This document shows, in pieces, positions 1 through 6,629 of a stretch of DNA of 6,642 nt. Source of the DNA: JAKJEP01 sp964580995 (lineage in GTDB: Bacteria > Planctomycetota > Phycisphaerae > Sedimentisphaerales > SM23-30); assembly GCA_964580995.1 (NCBI GenBank), contig CAZOMV010000158.1, positions 1 through 6,642 of the forward strand. The letters are read 5' to 3'. Position 1 is the stretch's first letter; each line of letters starts with the position of its first letter. The translations under genes and the position numbers were made by a program. Under the pieces are notes generated by a model. That model saw only the letters and a program-made list of their open reading frames with translations, was not told the DNA's origin and ran no database searches.

Positions 1-242
1 TAAACAGAATCGCTTCCTTACTCAGTGCGGTGTTAAAAACCGCTACTTCATCTATCGCACCTTTAAAATAACGGCCTAAAGGTACACTCGCACCAATACT
101 AAAATCCACAGAATTTGTGGAGGCAGGCCCTGGACTCATAGGAACAAATACACCCTCCAGCATACCATCGACATAGGTTTGAATTCCTGTTCCATCCTGG
201 GTTACCGCAATCTGATGCCAATTCCCATCCTCTAAATTAGTC
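1..242 (-). other. C-terminal half of a LamG/concanavalin-like domain fused in frame
   Basis: Residues about 711-790 of the beta-helix protein show hallmarks of the second half of a LamG-type jelly roll: DGNWHQIAVTQDG (715-727), TYVDGMLEG (732-740), FSIGA (757-761) and FKGAIDEVAVFNTALS (769-784). The first half of such domains, normally about 80-100 residues with a W-x-F/D opening strand and a 'FDG..DYV' segment, is absent: the sequence just before is the GH36-type C-domain. Hand-counted G+C is 106/240 (44%) for 1-240 against 138/240 (57.5%) for 241-480. This fits a fusion joint near 227-259. It could be a natural fusion or an assembly joint. Confidence 0.75.
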
Positions 243-2371
243 GGACTGGGATCGGCCAGCGTTACCGGGAGGCCTTCCTCGATCAGTTCGCGGCCGGAAT
301 GTTGACTCGTTGTCTCCGTGCCGAGGTTCTTCACTTCGTACTTGGCATCGGCATCCAGGCTTCGCAGTTTAATGTGTTGGGAGTCTACCCCGCTTTCGGA
401 ACGACGGAAGACTTGAACCACACCTTCATCCCTTTCAGGCCGATGGAACTGCCAGGCGGACCAAACGTTCATAGCACGGCTGTCCTCAGTCAATGGATAA
501 AATTGGCACGACGGCTCGCCAGAACCCAGTAACAGACGGCGATAGGCCGGATCGAGGCCCGCTTGCATTTGAAATGCTTTTATAAACTCCGCAGCAGGAC
601 CATCGCCTTTGGAGATGAGATTGTCAATACACCGATTGTCCACGGAGTTTCTTGCCCCGCGGCTCATGGGATATGCGCTATGGTAGACAATGTTACCTTC
701 AAAGTGGTAGCCTGCGCACCCATGCGGCATCCCGACCGTGTCCAGGTATATGCCCAAGCCATTACCGGTGTCATGCATCAAGTTGCCGCGAATCAGAGCG
801 CCCCGATCGGCTTGGGGAAAACTGACGTAGATCGCTGCCCTGTCCGCCGCCACCTGCATCACGTGGTAAATGTGGTTGTACTCCACCGTGTTGTTTTTGG
901 CTAAGTAGGGCGATTCAGGGGTTTCGTTACCATTGACAACGATTCCCGTATAGGCGATGTCGTGGATCAGGTTGTGGGCGACAACCGCCTCCTGGGTCAG
1001 AGATACAAAGATGCCGACAGCGTCATAGTAGTCCATGCCACAATCGTAGATGTGATTATTGGCAATGCGGTAATTCTTGTGGTCATCCTGATCCAACGGA
1101 TCGGCCCACTGCCAGGTGTTTCGGTTTCTTATTACACCCGCCGTGATTCCCCCGCCTCCCAGATCATGGATATCATTACCTTCAATTACGTTCCCCGCAC
1201 AGCCCTTGAGCATACTGATACCAATACCACCAGTGTGCTCAACAGCCCCACCAATGAAATTGCAGCTACGGGCGTACTTGAAGCTAACGGCAGCGTCGAT
1301 CCAGTACATCTTCCAAGAGCCTTTTGGCTCATTCTGCTCTACCAGCTGGAGACAACCAAACAGACCCGTGAAGCCGTAGGGCGGCAGCGGCCAGTCCACG
1401 TAAGCCACACGAATGCCCTGAAAATGGAGATTCTGCACAGGCCGATCACGCGTACCCTGAACAGCCAGGAGCGTATTCTGAACCAGCGGCGCCACCACCT
1501 CGGCTTTCGTCAAATCCTCACCTTCCCGCGGCCAGTAGGAAAGGACACCCGTCTGGCGATCCAGGTACCACTCGCCCGGCTGGTCGAGCATCTCCAGGGC
1601 ATTCTCGAAATAACAGCCGAAATTTCTATCGGGAAAGCTAATATTGTATTCACCGGTAAAACCGTGCGGCCACATGTGCGGCGGCGGCAGGGTAAAGGTG
1701 TTTTCGGTTTTATTCACACTTCCCAAGCGTTTCCGTGTCGCCGCATTGTTGCAGAGCCAAATCACTTCGACGTCAGTGATGTTCCTCCACGCCTTAATCA
1801 TGGGCTGATCCACACCCAAGGTGATTGTCGTATCATGCGCATCGCTGTTATTGGCATCGGGTTTTATATTCAACCCCAACGGCCACTCTCCTACCCCTGC
1901 ATTCGGCGTTCTCGCCCGCATGGTCCGCTGGCCATCGATAAACAACTGGCGGAAGTACGACTTGCCCGCCTTGACCTCCGGCAATTCGGCCGTCCAGATT
2001 TCTCCTTCCCCTTTTTTCCAGCCGGTAATTGTCCGCCCGCCGCTCAGAACCACTTTCTCACCGGACGCGGCTGCGTAGGTGATCGAATACTTTTCGGTAC
2101 CGGAATCATCCGGGCCGAAAACTAAAGTTTCGGTCTGTGGATAGATACCGCCGCGGATCGACACTACCACATCGTGATCCAGACCAGCAGAAATCTTTTG
2201 ACGGACCGCATCCCGCGCTCTGGCCACACTGGCAAAAGGTTCAGCGGCTGTGCCGGAATTGGTGTCCTTGCCGTCGGGTGCGACGTAGAGGTCAGCCTTG
2301 GCTACCGTGAATCGGGACGAAAAGAATGCCAACATCGCTGCAATACCAATAGTTACTACCATTCGTTTCAA
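1..2371 (-). CDS. Secreted right-handed beta-helix protein, GH141-like, with GH36-type C-domain and partial LamG; 3' end outside window
   Basis: Hand translation gives at least 790 residues without a stop; the C-terminus lies beyond position 1. The TTG start at 2371 is chosen because AGGAGG lies 9 nt upstream and it supplies the basic MKR at the head of a signal peptide (hydrophobic core about 5-18, likely cleavage AKA|D at 26/27); the first in-frame ATG, at 2362, is too far from that site. Residues 27-120 resemble the N-terminus of beta-helix glycosidases (LYVAPDGKDTNSGT, RGGIYPQTETL, LSGGRTITGW), followed by RQLFIDGQRTMRAR at 141-154 and GEWYLDRQTGVLSYWP at 266-281. Helix rungs repeat N-x-[ILV]-[HYM]-[DH] near 399, 439, 467, 499, 530 and 560. 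Residues 624-704 match the neighbouring GH36 C-domain, and 715-790 are half a LamG domain. The family includes polysaccharide-cleaving enzymes; catalytic residues and substrate cannot be assigned. It follows the GH36 gene by 39 nt. Confidence 0.88.
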   Translation of the reverse strand, partial: MKRMVVTIGIAAMLAFFSSRFTVAKADLYVAPDGKDTNSGTAAEPFASVARARDAVRQKISAGLDHDVVVSIRGGIYPQTETLVFGPDDSGTEKYSITYAAASGEKVVLSGGRTITGWKKGEGEIWTAELPEVKAGKSYFRQLFIDGQRTMRARTPNAGVGEWPLGLNIKPDANNSDAHDTTITLGVDQPMIKAWRNITDVEVIWLCNNAATRKRLGSVNKTENTFTLPPPHMWPHGFTGEYNISFPDRNFGCYFENALEMLDQPGEWYLDRQTGVLSYWPREGEDLTKAEVVAPLVQNTLLAVQGTRDRPVQNLHFQGIRVAYVDWPLPPYGFTGLFGCLQLVEQNEPKGSWKMYWIDAAVSFKYARSCNFIGGAVEHTGGIGISMLKGCAGNVIEGNDIHDLGGGGITAGVIRNRNTWQWADPLDQDDHKNYRIANNHIYDCGMDYYDAVGIFVSLTQEAVVAHNLIHDIAYTGIVVNGNETPESPYLAKNNTVEYNHIYHVMQVAADRAAIYVSFPQADRGALIRGNLMHDTGNGLGIYLDTVGMPHGCAGYHFEGNIVYHSAYPMSRGARNSVDNRCIDNLISKGDGPAAEFIKAFQMQAGLDPAYRRLLLGSGEPSCQFYPLTEDSRAMNVWSAWQFHRPERDEGVVQVFRRSESGVDSQHIKLRSLDADAKYEVKNLGTETTSQHSGRELIEEGLPVTLADPSPTNLEDGNWHQIAVTQDGTGIQTYVDGMLEGVFVPMSPGPASTNSVDFSIGASVPLGRYFKGAIDEVAVFNTALSKEAILF
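260..502 (-). repeat. GH36-type C-terminal beta-domain, copy in the beta-helix gene
   Basis: This segment encodes residues 624-704 (FYPLT through GLPVT). It aligns without gaps to the C-domain of the adjacent GH36 enzyme with about 40 of 81 identities by hand; shared blocks include FYPLT, NVW-AWQF-RPE, VQ-FRR and the spaced K-L..L...A-Y-V..L pattern. At DNA level 441-504 and 2643-2706 share 46 of 64 bases without gaps. The final strand of the domain (ALVITY in the GH36 copy) is not present here, because the frame enters the LamG piece instead. Confidence 0.85.
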
Positions 2372-2380
2372 TATTGCGTG

Positions 2381-2386
2381 CCTCCT
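2381..2386 (-). promoter_or_regulatory. Ribosome binding site AGGAGG of the beta-helix gene
   Basis: A full AGGAGG on the minus strand lies 9 nt before the TTG at 2371 and 18 nt before the next in-frame ATG at 2362. It therefore decides in favour of the TTG start. It sits inside the 39-nt gap after the GH36 stop codon, which supports translation from a shared transcript. Confidence 0.85.
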
Positions 2387-2410
2387 ATAAACTGGATGAA
2401 ATGCACTAAT

Positions 2411-4987
2411 TTATTTTACCATTTCATAGGTAATAACCAATGCCGCCGGTTTTTCCTTCGCTGTTAGTACCAATCCTTTTCCCATAAGGTCACGGCCGGT
2501 GTGTTTTTGGGGCTGGTTCACATCCAGATCAGTAACAATATAATCAGCGCCGGGATTGAGACCTTGCAGTTTGTAAGTTTGGGATTCTTCACCGTTATCC
2601 GCTCGACGGAAAGCCTGGACCATTCCCTTGCCTACTTCCGGTCGATCAAACTGCCAGGCCATCCAGACGTTGTTGGCAGGGCTGTAGGGAGTGAGGGGAT
2701 AAAAATCCCCCCAATAGTTGGGGGCAATCTGGCGCCACTGGTCATACATTATTTTTGCCAGGGTATAATCCTGGTCTTCGCGGCGCATATCATAACAAGC
2801 TGTGATATGGGGGAACATGCAACTTCTAAAGCCATATGAATCGAACTGATTAATGCCCGAGCCAAAGAACGGTATCCAGAAAGCCATCCCGTAGGTATGG
2901 TTCTGCTGGCCAACCGGTTCCAGGATATAATCGCTGCGGAGCAGGGGCACGGCGCGGCGCAAGGTTTCCAGATCATTCCGGCGGCCGCCGCTGGCACAGG
3001 TATCGATGAGCATATTCGGGCGGCGCTGGAGCATATCATCCCAGAATTTCAGATACCCCTCGACATAGCGGATTTCGGTAATGCCCCGGCGGTCGGGCGT
3101 ATCCTTCGCCTGCCAGAAGAGGAGCGGTTCAATATTGAAGTCCTGCCGATAGACATCAATACCTTCCTCATCCATCAATTTGACAAAGTGATCGGTTACC
3201 CACTGGCGAGCCAGGGGATTGCCGAGGTCTAGCACGGTTCTTCCGCCAATCGGCTGCCCCTGGTTAGCTTGATTTTTGATACCGGGGATATCCGGGGGGA
3301 ACAGCAGCCAATCCTGATGATTGTCATAGAGCCAGGTTCCCGGCCAGACATGTTCCGGTTCAAACCAGAGGATGGTGCCCACGCCTTTCTGGTGGGCATA
3401 ATCGCTGATGGCACGAAGGCCGTTGGGAAAACGGATTTTATCGACTTCCCAGGTACCGGCGATGGTACAGGCGTGGATGAACCAGCCGCAATCCATCCAC
3501 CAATAATCCAGATCGAGGCCCCGTTTCAAATAACCATCGATAAACATTTTTTGATTTTCTTCATTGGCATTGGTCATCTCCCCATACTGGTGCGAACTGC
3601 AGGCGGCCATTTGCGGGTGCAAGGGTTTACCGCCCGGCTGGGGCAGATTGTGAGCGAACATCCAGCGGCGCCAGATGTTTTGAGCCCGGATCCAGTCTCC
3701 TTCGTAAAACTGCATGACAGACAGCGGGGTGCGAACTTCTTCATCCGGATGGAGGGTAAAATGGGTCTGTTCCTGCCCGCCAGAAATTCGCAGACGATTT
3801 TCGGCATCACGAACAAAGAAAGCATCCCATTGACCGGGCCAGCCGATGACGACGATTACCCCACCACCATCCCACTCGATATTAAAATTCGGGAGATTGC
3901 TGTTGGTCGGGCGGCCGCCTGAGGTGGATATTTTTTTGAGGGAACTGGGATTCATTTCCAGCTCGTGAGGGGCATAATCGACCGGACCGGAAGGCGCACC
4001 GGTAAAATGATGCAGGAGGAATTCCCGGTTTTCTTTCCGCTGGAGAATTGTGTCAATAGAGCGGATTTCCGAAAGAATGGGTGTATCTTCCTTTCCGGTG
4101 TTTTTAAAATGGAGTGTCCATTCCACGGTAGGGAAATCCTGGTATTCGATCCGTTCACATCGAACCACCAATCCCGTTTGGGGATCGGTATAGGTCTGGA
4201 TGCACCGGGTTCGCCGGTCATCAATCTTGTTTTTGGTTTCCGAAAATTCCCACGAGGCCAGTAGTTCATCGGAGGATTTATCCCCATAGCGGAACGAGAA
4301 AGGCGGCTGGGCGGCGGCTCGCTCCTGCGGGGCAGTCACATCTTCGATAAAATTCAGTTCATCCAGCCAAAGCTCCGTTCCGTCAGCCAATACTACCTTT
4401 GCATCGGCCCAGGTGACCTGGTCGCCGCCGATGCCATCCCCTCCATCACCGATCTCCAATGTAAACTCTTTTGCATCCTGCAAATTCACGCGGACGGGCA
4501 AAGCGGGCATTTCCTTTTTGAAAACGCCGGAATTCAAGACCTCAGTTTCCGCCACTTTCACGGCAAACACGACCGCCCCACCGCCCGCCCGTTTATCCAG
4601 TCCGGCCAGGGCGGTAAATTCCCGGCCGCGAGCAGGCAGCCGAACCAGAATATTGCTGTACGCATGACAATACAAACCTCGTTTATATTCGGTTTCTCCT
4701 ATGGTTAAAGGCTGGCCGTCGCGGAAATTCTTTTGCACCGGATCGTTGTTGGCCCGGACCAGCAGACCCGCCGGAGCCGCAGCGGTCCCAGCCGGTTTCA
4801 AGGAGCAGGTTTTCTGCACGTGTTGAAAATTTTCCTTCACCCACAAATCCCGTTTTTTCATTTCGGAACCGGCGGGAGAACCTCCATAAGCAACCTTCTT
4901 AGGATGCTTAGCCATTAAACAAGAAACCAACCCAAGAACCAGGAATACTAACGCTAATGAATATAAAATCTGCAATTTTTTCAACAT
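2411..4987 (-). CDS. NPCBM-containing GH36-type alpha-galactosidase, probable lipoprotein
   Basis: Predicted secreted exo-glycosidase of 858 residues that would release terminal alpha-galactose (or alpha-GalNAc) by a retaining mechanism. ATG at 4987 is preferred over the adjacent GTG at 4990 because AGAAGGA then lies 6 nt away rather than 3. The N-terminus MLKKLQ plus a hydrophobic core ends in LVSC (Cys23), a lipobox. An NPCBM domain spans about 73-208 (RGLYCHAYSN, GDGIGGDQVTWADAKVVL). A beta-sandwich covers roughly 225-450 and a (beta/alpha)8 barrel about 455-760, with YWWMDCGW (495-502), WFEPE (541-545), YRQDFN (613-618; Asp616 likely nucleophile), CASGGR (664-669) and RSD (684-686; Asp686 likely acid/base). 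A C-terminal beta-domain follows at about 762-858. The KWDMN, ENC-SGG and SDN motifs of classical GH36 appear as RQDFN, DTCASGG and SDY, so this is a divergent branch and its sugar specificity is uncertain. First gene of the tight pair with the beta-helix gene. Confidence 0.93.
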   Translation of the reverse strand: MLKKLQILYSLALVFLVLGLVSCLMAKHPKKVAYGGSPAGSEMKKRDLWVKENFQHVQKTCSLKPAGTAAAPAGLLVRANNDPVQKNFRDGQPLTIGETEYKRGLYCHAYSNILVRLPARGREFTALAGLDKRAGGGAVVFAVKVAETEVLNSGVFKKEMPALPVRVNLQDAKEFTLEIGDGGDGIGGDQVTWADAKVVLADGTELWLDELNFIEDVTAPQERAAAQPPFSFRYGDKSSDELLASWEFSETKNKIDDRRTRCIQTYTDPQTGLVVRCERIEYQDFPTVEWTLHFKNTGKEDTPILSEIRSIDTILQRKENREFLLHHFTGAPSGPVDYAPHELEMNPSSLKKISTSGGRPTNSNLPNFNIEWDGGGVIVVIGWPGQWDAFFVRDAENRLRISGGQEQTHFTLHPDEEVRTPLSVMQFYEGDWIRAQNIWRRWMFAHNLPQPGGKPLHPQMAACSSHQYGEMTNANEENQKMFIDGYLKRGLDLDYWWMDCGWFIHACTIAGTWEVDKIRFPNGLRAISDYAHQKGVGTILWFEPEHVWPGTWLYDNHQDWLLFPPDIPGIKNQANQGQPIGGRTVLDLGNPLARQWVTDHFVKLMDEEGIDVYRQDFNIEPLLFWQAKDTPDRRGITEIRYVEGYLKFWDDMLQRRPNMLIDTCASGGRRNDLETLRRAVPLLRSDYILEPVGQQNHTYGMAFWIPFFGSGINQFDSYGFRSCMFPHITACYDMRREDQDYTLAKIMYDQWRQIAPNYWGDFYPLTPYSPANNVWMAWQFDRPEVGKGMVQAFRRADNGEESQTYKLQGLNPGADYIVTDLDVNQPQKHTGRDLMGKGLVLTAKEKPAALVITYEMVK
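2462..2704 (-). repeat. GH36-type C-terminal beta-domain, copy in the GH36 gene
   Basis: This encodes residues 762-842 of the GH36 enzyme, the partner of the copy at 260-502 in the downstream gene. Here the domain is complete and continues to a normal final strand (ALVITYEMVK) before the stop. Its position directly after the barrel is the usual one for this enzyme type, which makes this the likely parental context, although descent of both copies from a common accessory module is possible. Confidence 0.85.
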
Positions 4988-5179
4988 CACAATTCCTTCT
5001 ATACTGCTTTATGATTCTGTAAACGGCCAAACACCATTCATAAAACGACAGCTTCTTTTCAAAAGTAAATACTTACCCTGACGGTTCTTTTGTCTACAAA
5101 TGTAAGGGAATATTGAAAAAGACCTTATCGGTATTTCTTCCCTGATTTCCAAAAATTGTACCGAATTCCTATTTAGCTC
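4988..5179 (-). other. 192-nt gap between esterase and GH36 genes; no clear terminator
   Basis: The gap is AT-rich. I find no stable hairpin followed by a T run on the minus strand: the T run near 5118-5122 is preceded only by a 3-bp possible stem. No pair of sigma-70 boxes with acceptable spacing stands out (TTGTAG near 5098 and TTTACA near 5021 lack a good partner). A promoter for the GH36 gene may lie here, or the esterase transcript may read through; the sequence does not decide. Confidence 0.4.
4994..5000 (-). promoter_or_regulatory. Ribosome binding site of the GH36 gene
   Basis: AGAAGGA on the minus strand, 6 nt before ATG (4987) but only 3 nt before GTG (4990). The spacing selects ATG. 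Confidence 0.75.
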
Positions 5180-6037
5180 CTATTTGTTGGAAGGTTTTTC
5201 TACTTCATCCTTTTCAGACCTGATACCAAGGGTAAATTCGAGAATCGCTCGGGCATCATCATATAATGTGCCGTGCCCTACTTCTTCCCGGTAAATATAC
5301 AAAACTTTTCGTTTCATCTTTTTCAGTATATTTGCCAGCCGGGTAACACTATGTGGCGGAACGGCTGTATCCTGGCCGCCCACACTAAGTCCGATGGGCA
5401 TGATAATCTGCTCAGGCCAATATTCCGCACTGCGATTTTTATACTCAAGAGGTATCTCAGCCTTGGTACTGCCAAAACCTTTCTGGATATATTCCTGATA
5501 ATTCTCATATTCCAGATAATTGGCAGTCCCATTCATACTCATAACACCATCGAAAAGGTACGGATGGCGAACCGCCAGAGTCAGAACGGCTGATCCGCCC
5601 ATCGAACCTCCACCGATAAAAACCTTATTGATTCGGTATTTTTGTTTCAGGTCCACAAGAATCTGCAATGTATCTGCTTCCCCTTTAGGCCCCATCCATT
5701 GATCGATCCGGTAATCGGGAGTTATTACGATTAGTTGATTTTCAATGATCACATCCATCATCGCTCGACATTGTTGTTCGGTATCCTGCAGATTAAACAG
5801 CTGCCAACGGTCTCCGCCCATCCCGTGAAAAACTATCAGCAAATTATATCGCTTTTCCGGATTAAAATTTTCCGGCAGCAATATAGCATAACGTTGCTCT
5901 GTCCCATCGCATTTGGCTGTGAAAGAGACCTCTTGCCAGTGTGATTTATCACGACCCCAGATAATTTTATCTTGCGCTGTTACATTATTAAAATGATATA
6001 AAATCACGAAGCCTATAAGAATTAAAGCTTTTTTCAT
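5180..6037 (-). CDS. Secreted alpha/beta-hydrolase, probable carbohydrate or feruloyl/acetyl esterase
   Basis: Predicted serine esterase of 285 residues. The ATG at 6037 is chosen because GGAGGA lies 5 nt upstream and the product then begins MKKALILIGFVIL, a signal peptide with likely cleavage after TAQ (22/23); an in-frame ATG at 6085 would add 16 residues before the signal and lacks a good site. Fold landmarks in order: LLPENFNPEKRYNLLIVFHG with oxyanion HGMGGD (71-76), ITPDYR (105-110), the nucleophile elbow GGSMGG (Ser145), GGQDTAVPP (Asp223) and EEVGHG (His255), a complete catalytic triad. The layout matches CE1-like esterases and the poly(3-hydroxybutyrate) depolymerase/LpqC-like group; the substrate is not determined. 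Beside two glycan-active genes, removal of acetyl or feruloyl groups from a polysaccharide is a reasonable inference. Sampled lines are AT-richer (about 38-53% G+C) than the GH36 gene. Confidence 0.88.
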   Translation of the reverse strand: MKKALILIGFVILYHFNNVTAQDKIIWGRDKSHWQEVSFTAKCDGTEQRYAILLPENFNPEKRYNLLIVFHGMGGDRWQLFNLQDTEQQCRAMMDVIIENQLIVITPDYRIDQWMGPKGEADTLQILVDLKQKYRINKVFIGGGSMGGSAVLTLAVRHPYLFDGVMSMNGTANYLEYENYQEYIQKGFGSTKAEIPLEYKNRSAEYWPEQIIMPIGLSVGGQDTAVPPHSVTRLANILKKMKRKVLYIYREEVGHGTLYDDARAILEFTLGIRSEKDEVEKPSNK

Positions 6038-6042
6038 AACGG

Positions 6043-6048
6043 TCCTCC
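6043..6048 (-). promoter_or_regulatory. Ribosome binding site GGAGGA of the esterase gene
   Basis: GGAGGA on the minus strand, 5 nt before the ATG at 6037. It places the start at the signal peptide methionine and not at the upstream in-frame ATG (6085). Confidence 0.85.
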
Positions 6049-6097
6049 ATACAGGATGAATTTTCTGGGATTTCTCATATAACATAGTATATCCTTA

Positions 6098-6115
6098 CTC
6101 AGCTACACCGCTGAG
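6098..6115 (-). promoter_or_regulatory. Perfect inverted repeat CTCAGC-6 nt-GCTGAG in the esterase leader
   Basis: A 6-bp perfect stem with the 6-nt loop GGTGTA (minus strand), 60 nt before the esterase start. No T run follows, so it is not a simple terminator. It may be an operator half-site pair or a 5' leader stem-loop; if the weak promoter at 6121-6150 is real, transcription would begin at about the base of this stem. Its function is inferred only. Confidence 0.4.
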
Positions 6116-6120
6116 CCTTA

Positions 6121-6150
6121 TTTATAATAGAATATCAAATCTGTCTCCAA
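6121..6150 (-). promoter_or_regulatory. Weak sigma-70-like promoter candidate for the esterase gene
   Basis: On the minus strand, TTGGAG (6150-6145, three of six consensus bases) and TATAAA (6126-6121, five of six) are separated by 18 nt. The -10 is good and the -35 poor. The surroundings are AT-rich, so chance matches are easy. Confidence 0.25.
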
Positions 6151-6346
6151 AAAACCAGATTTTAAAACTTCTTTGGAAAATATTTCAGCCACCATCTTAG
6201 TAAAAATACGAATTGGTTATCTGATTATTGTTTCTTTGATATACCTCAATCCGTGTCCTTGCCTGAAAATCAAGTTTGGCAGCAACTCTTGGCATTAATA
6301 GTCCAATCCCGGGAGATAGTATTTTGTTTGATTTTCCTACTCCCAC

Positions 6347-6616
6347 CTACCCTTCAGCTAGCATTATTTCCCGCCCGCACCGGGGACAATGCCCAATTCC
6401 ATCAGCGGGATTCATATCTTCCCGTACCAGCCCATACGACCGCCATTCACTGCCCAGCATCGCTTTGACCATGGCTTGTCCTTGTTCCGAACGGAAAGAT
6501 ATCCGAACCTGCCCGTTCGGGAATTCCCGGAACTGCCGGTTTTCGATATCCACGAGATATTGTATCCCGTGATATTCGGTTATGGGCAATAACCTCGATT
6601 CATTTTCCTGTTTCAT
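6347..6616 (-). CDS. Small uncharacterised protein with a single C-terminal CPRCG motif
   Basis: Unrecognised protein of 89 residues. The ATG at 6616 is chosen because GGAGGA lies 7 nt upstream; an in-frame GTG at 6640 would add eight residues encoded across that site. The body contains TEYHGIQYLVDIENRQFREF (13-32), then RISFRSEQG, a short helix-like AMVKAML and the tail HCPRCGREIMLAEG. His76, Cys77 and Cys80 make half of a zinc ribbon; the second Cys pair is absent, so metal binding would need other ligands or a dimer, or may not occur. No signal peptide or membrane segment is visible, so it is probably cytoplasmic. It is on the same strand as the glycan genes but 309 nt upstream, so a functional link is not supported. 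The ribosome binding site and clean stop argue for a real gene. Confidence 0.7.
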   Translation of the reverse strand: MKQENESRLLPITEYHGIQYLVDIENRQFREFPNGQVRISFRSEQGQAMVKAMLGSEWRSYGLVREDMNPADGIGHCPRCGREIMLAEG

Positions 6617-6623
6617 GTTTCCA

Positions 6624-6629
6624 TCCTCC
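6624..6629 (-). promoter_or_regulatory. Ribosome binding site GGAGGA of the small gene
   Basis: GGAGGA on the minus strand, 7 nt before the ATG at 6616; it overlaps the codons that the upstream GTG (6640) would use, favouring the shorter product. Confidence 0.75.

Larger units (their letters stand above)
6038..6346 (-). other. 309-nt intergenic region upstream of the esterase gene
   Basis: AT-rich non-coding stretch between the small gene and the esterase gene. It holds the esterase ribosome binding site, a perfect 6-bp inverted repeat at 6098-6115 and a weak promoter candidate at 6121-6150. No rho-independent terminator for the small gene is evident: GGGAG/CTCCC near 6312-6344 can pair but no T run follows. 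I see no gene or RNA here. Confidence 0.6.

Noticed and set aside
962..2125. Long open frame of 387 codons on the plus strand
   Set aside because: It lies antisense to the beta-helix gene, whose minus-strand frame has a signal peptide, a ribosome binding site and recognisable motifs throughout. The plus-strand translation is low in recognisable motifs and is explained by codon bias of the true gene.
1..2371. Possible pseudogene or frameshift in the left third, since no long ATG-started complete frame is obvious on the minus strand
   Set aside because: Codon-by-codon reading shows one continuous frame from TTG at 2371 to the window edge. It seems absent only because of the TTG start and missing 3' end.
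3269..3922. Open frame of 217 codons on the plus strand
   Set aside because: It is antisense to the catalytic barrel of the GH36 gene and resembles no protein I recognise.
5100..5135. Possible terminator after the esterase gene
   Set aside because: The TCTTTTT run is preceded by only a 3-bp possible stem, too weak for a rho-independent terminator.
5180..6085. Longer esterase starting at the ATG at 6085
   Set aside because: The extra 16 residues (MLYEKSQKIHPVWRTV) would precede a normal signal peptide, and the strong GGAGGA is placed for the ATG at 6037.
6305..6346. Possible terminator after the small gene
   Set aside because: The GGGAG/CTCCC pairing has a long loop and no following T run.
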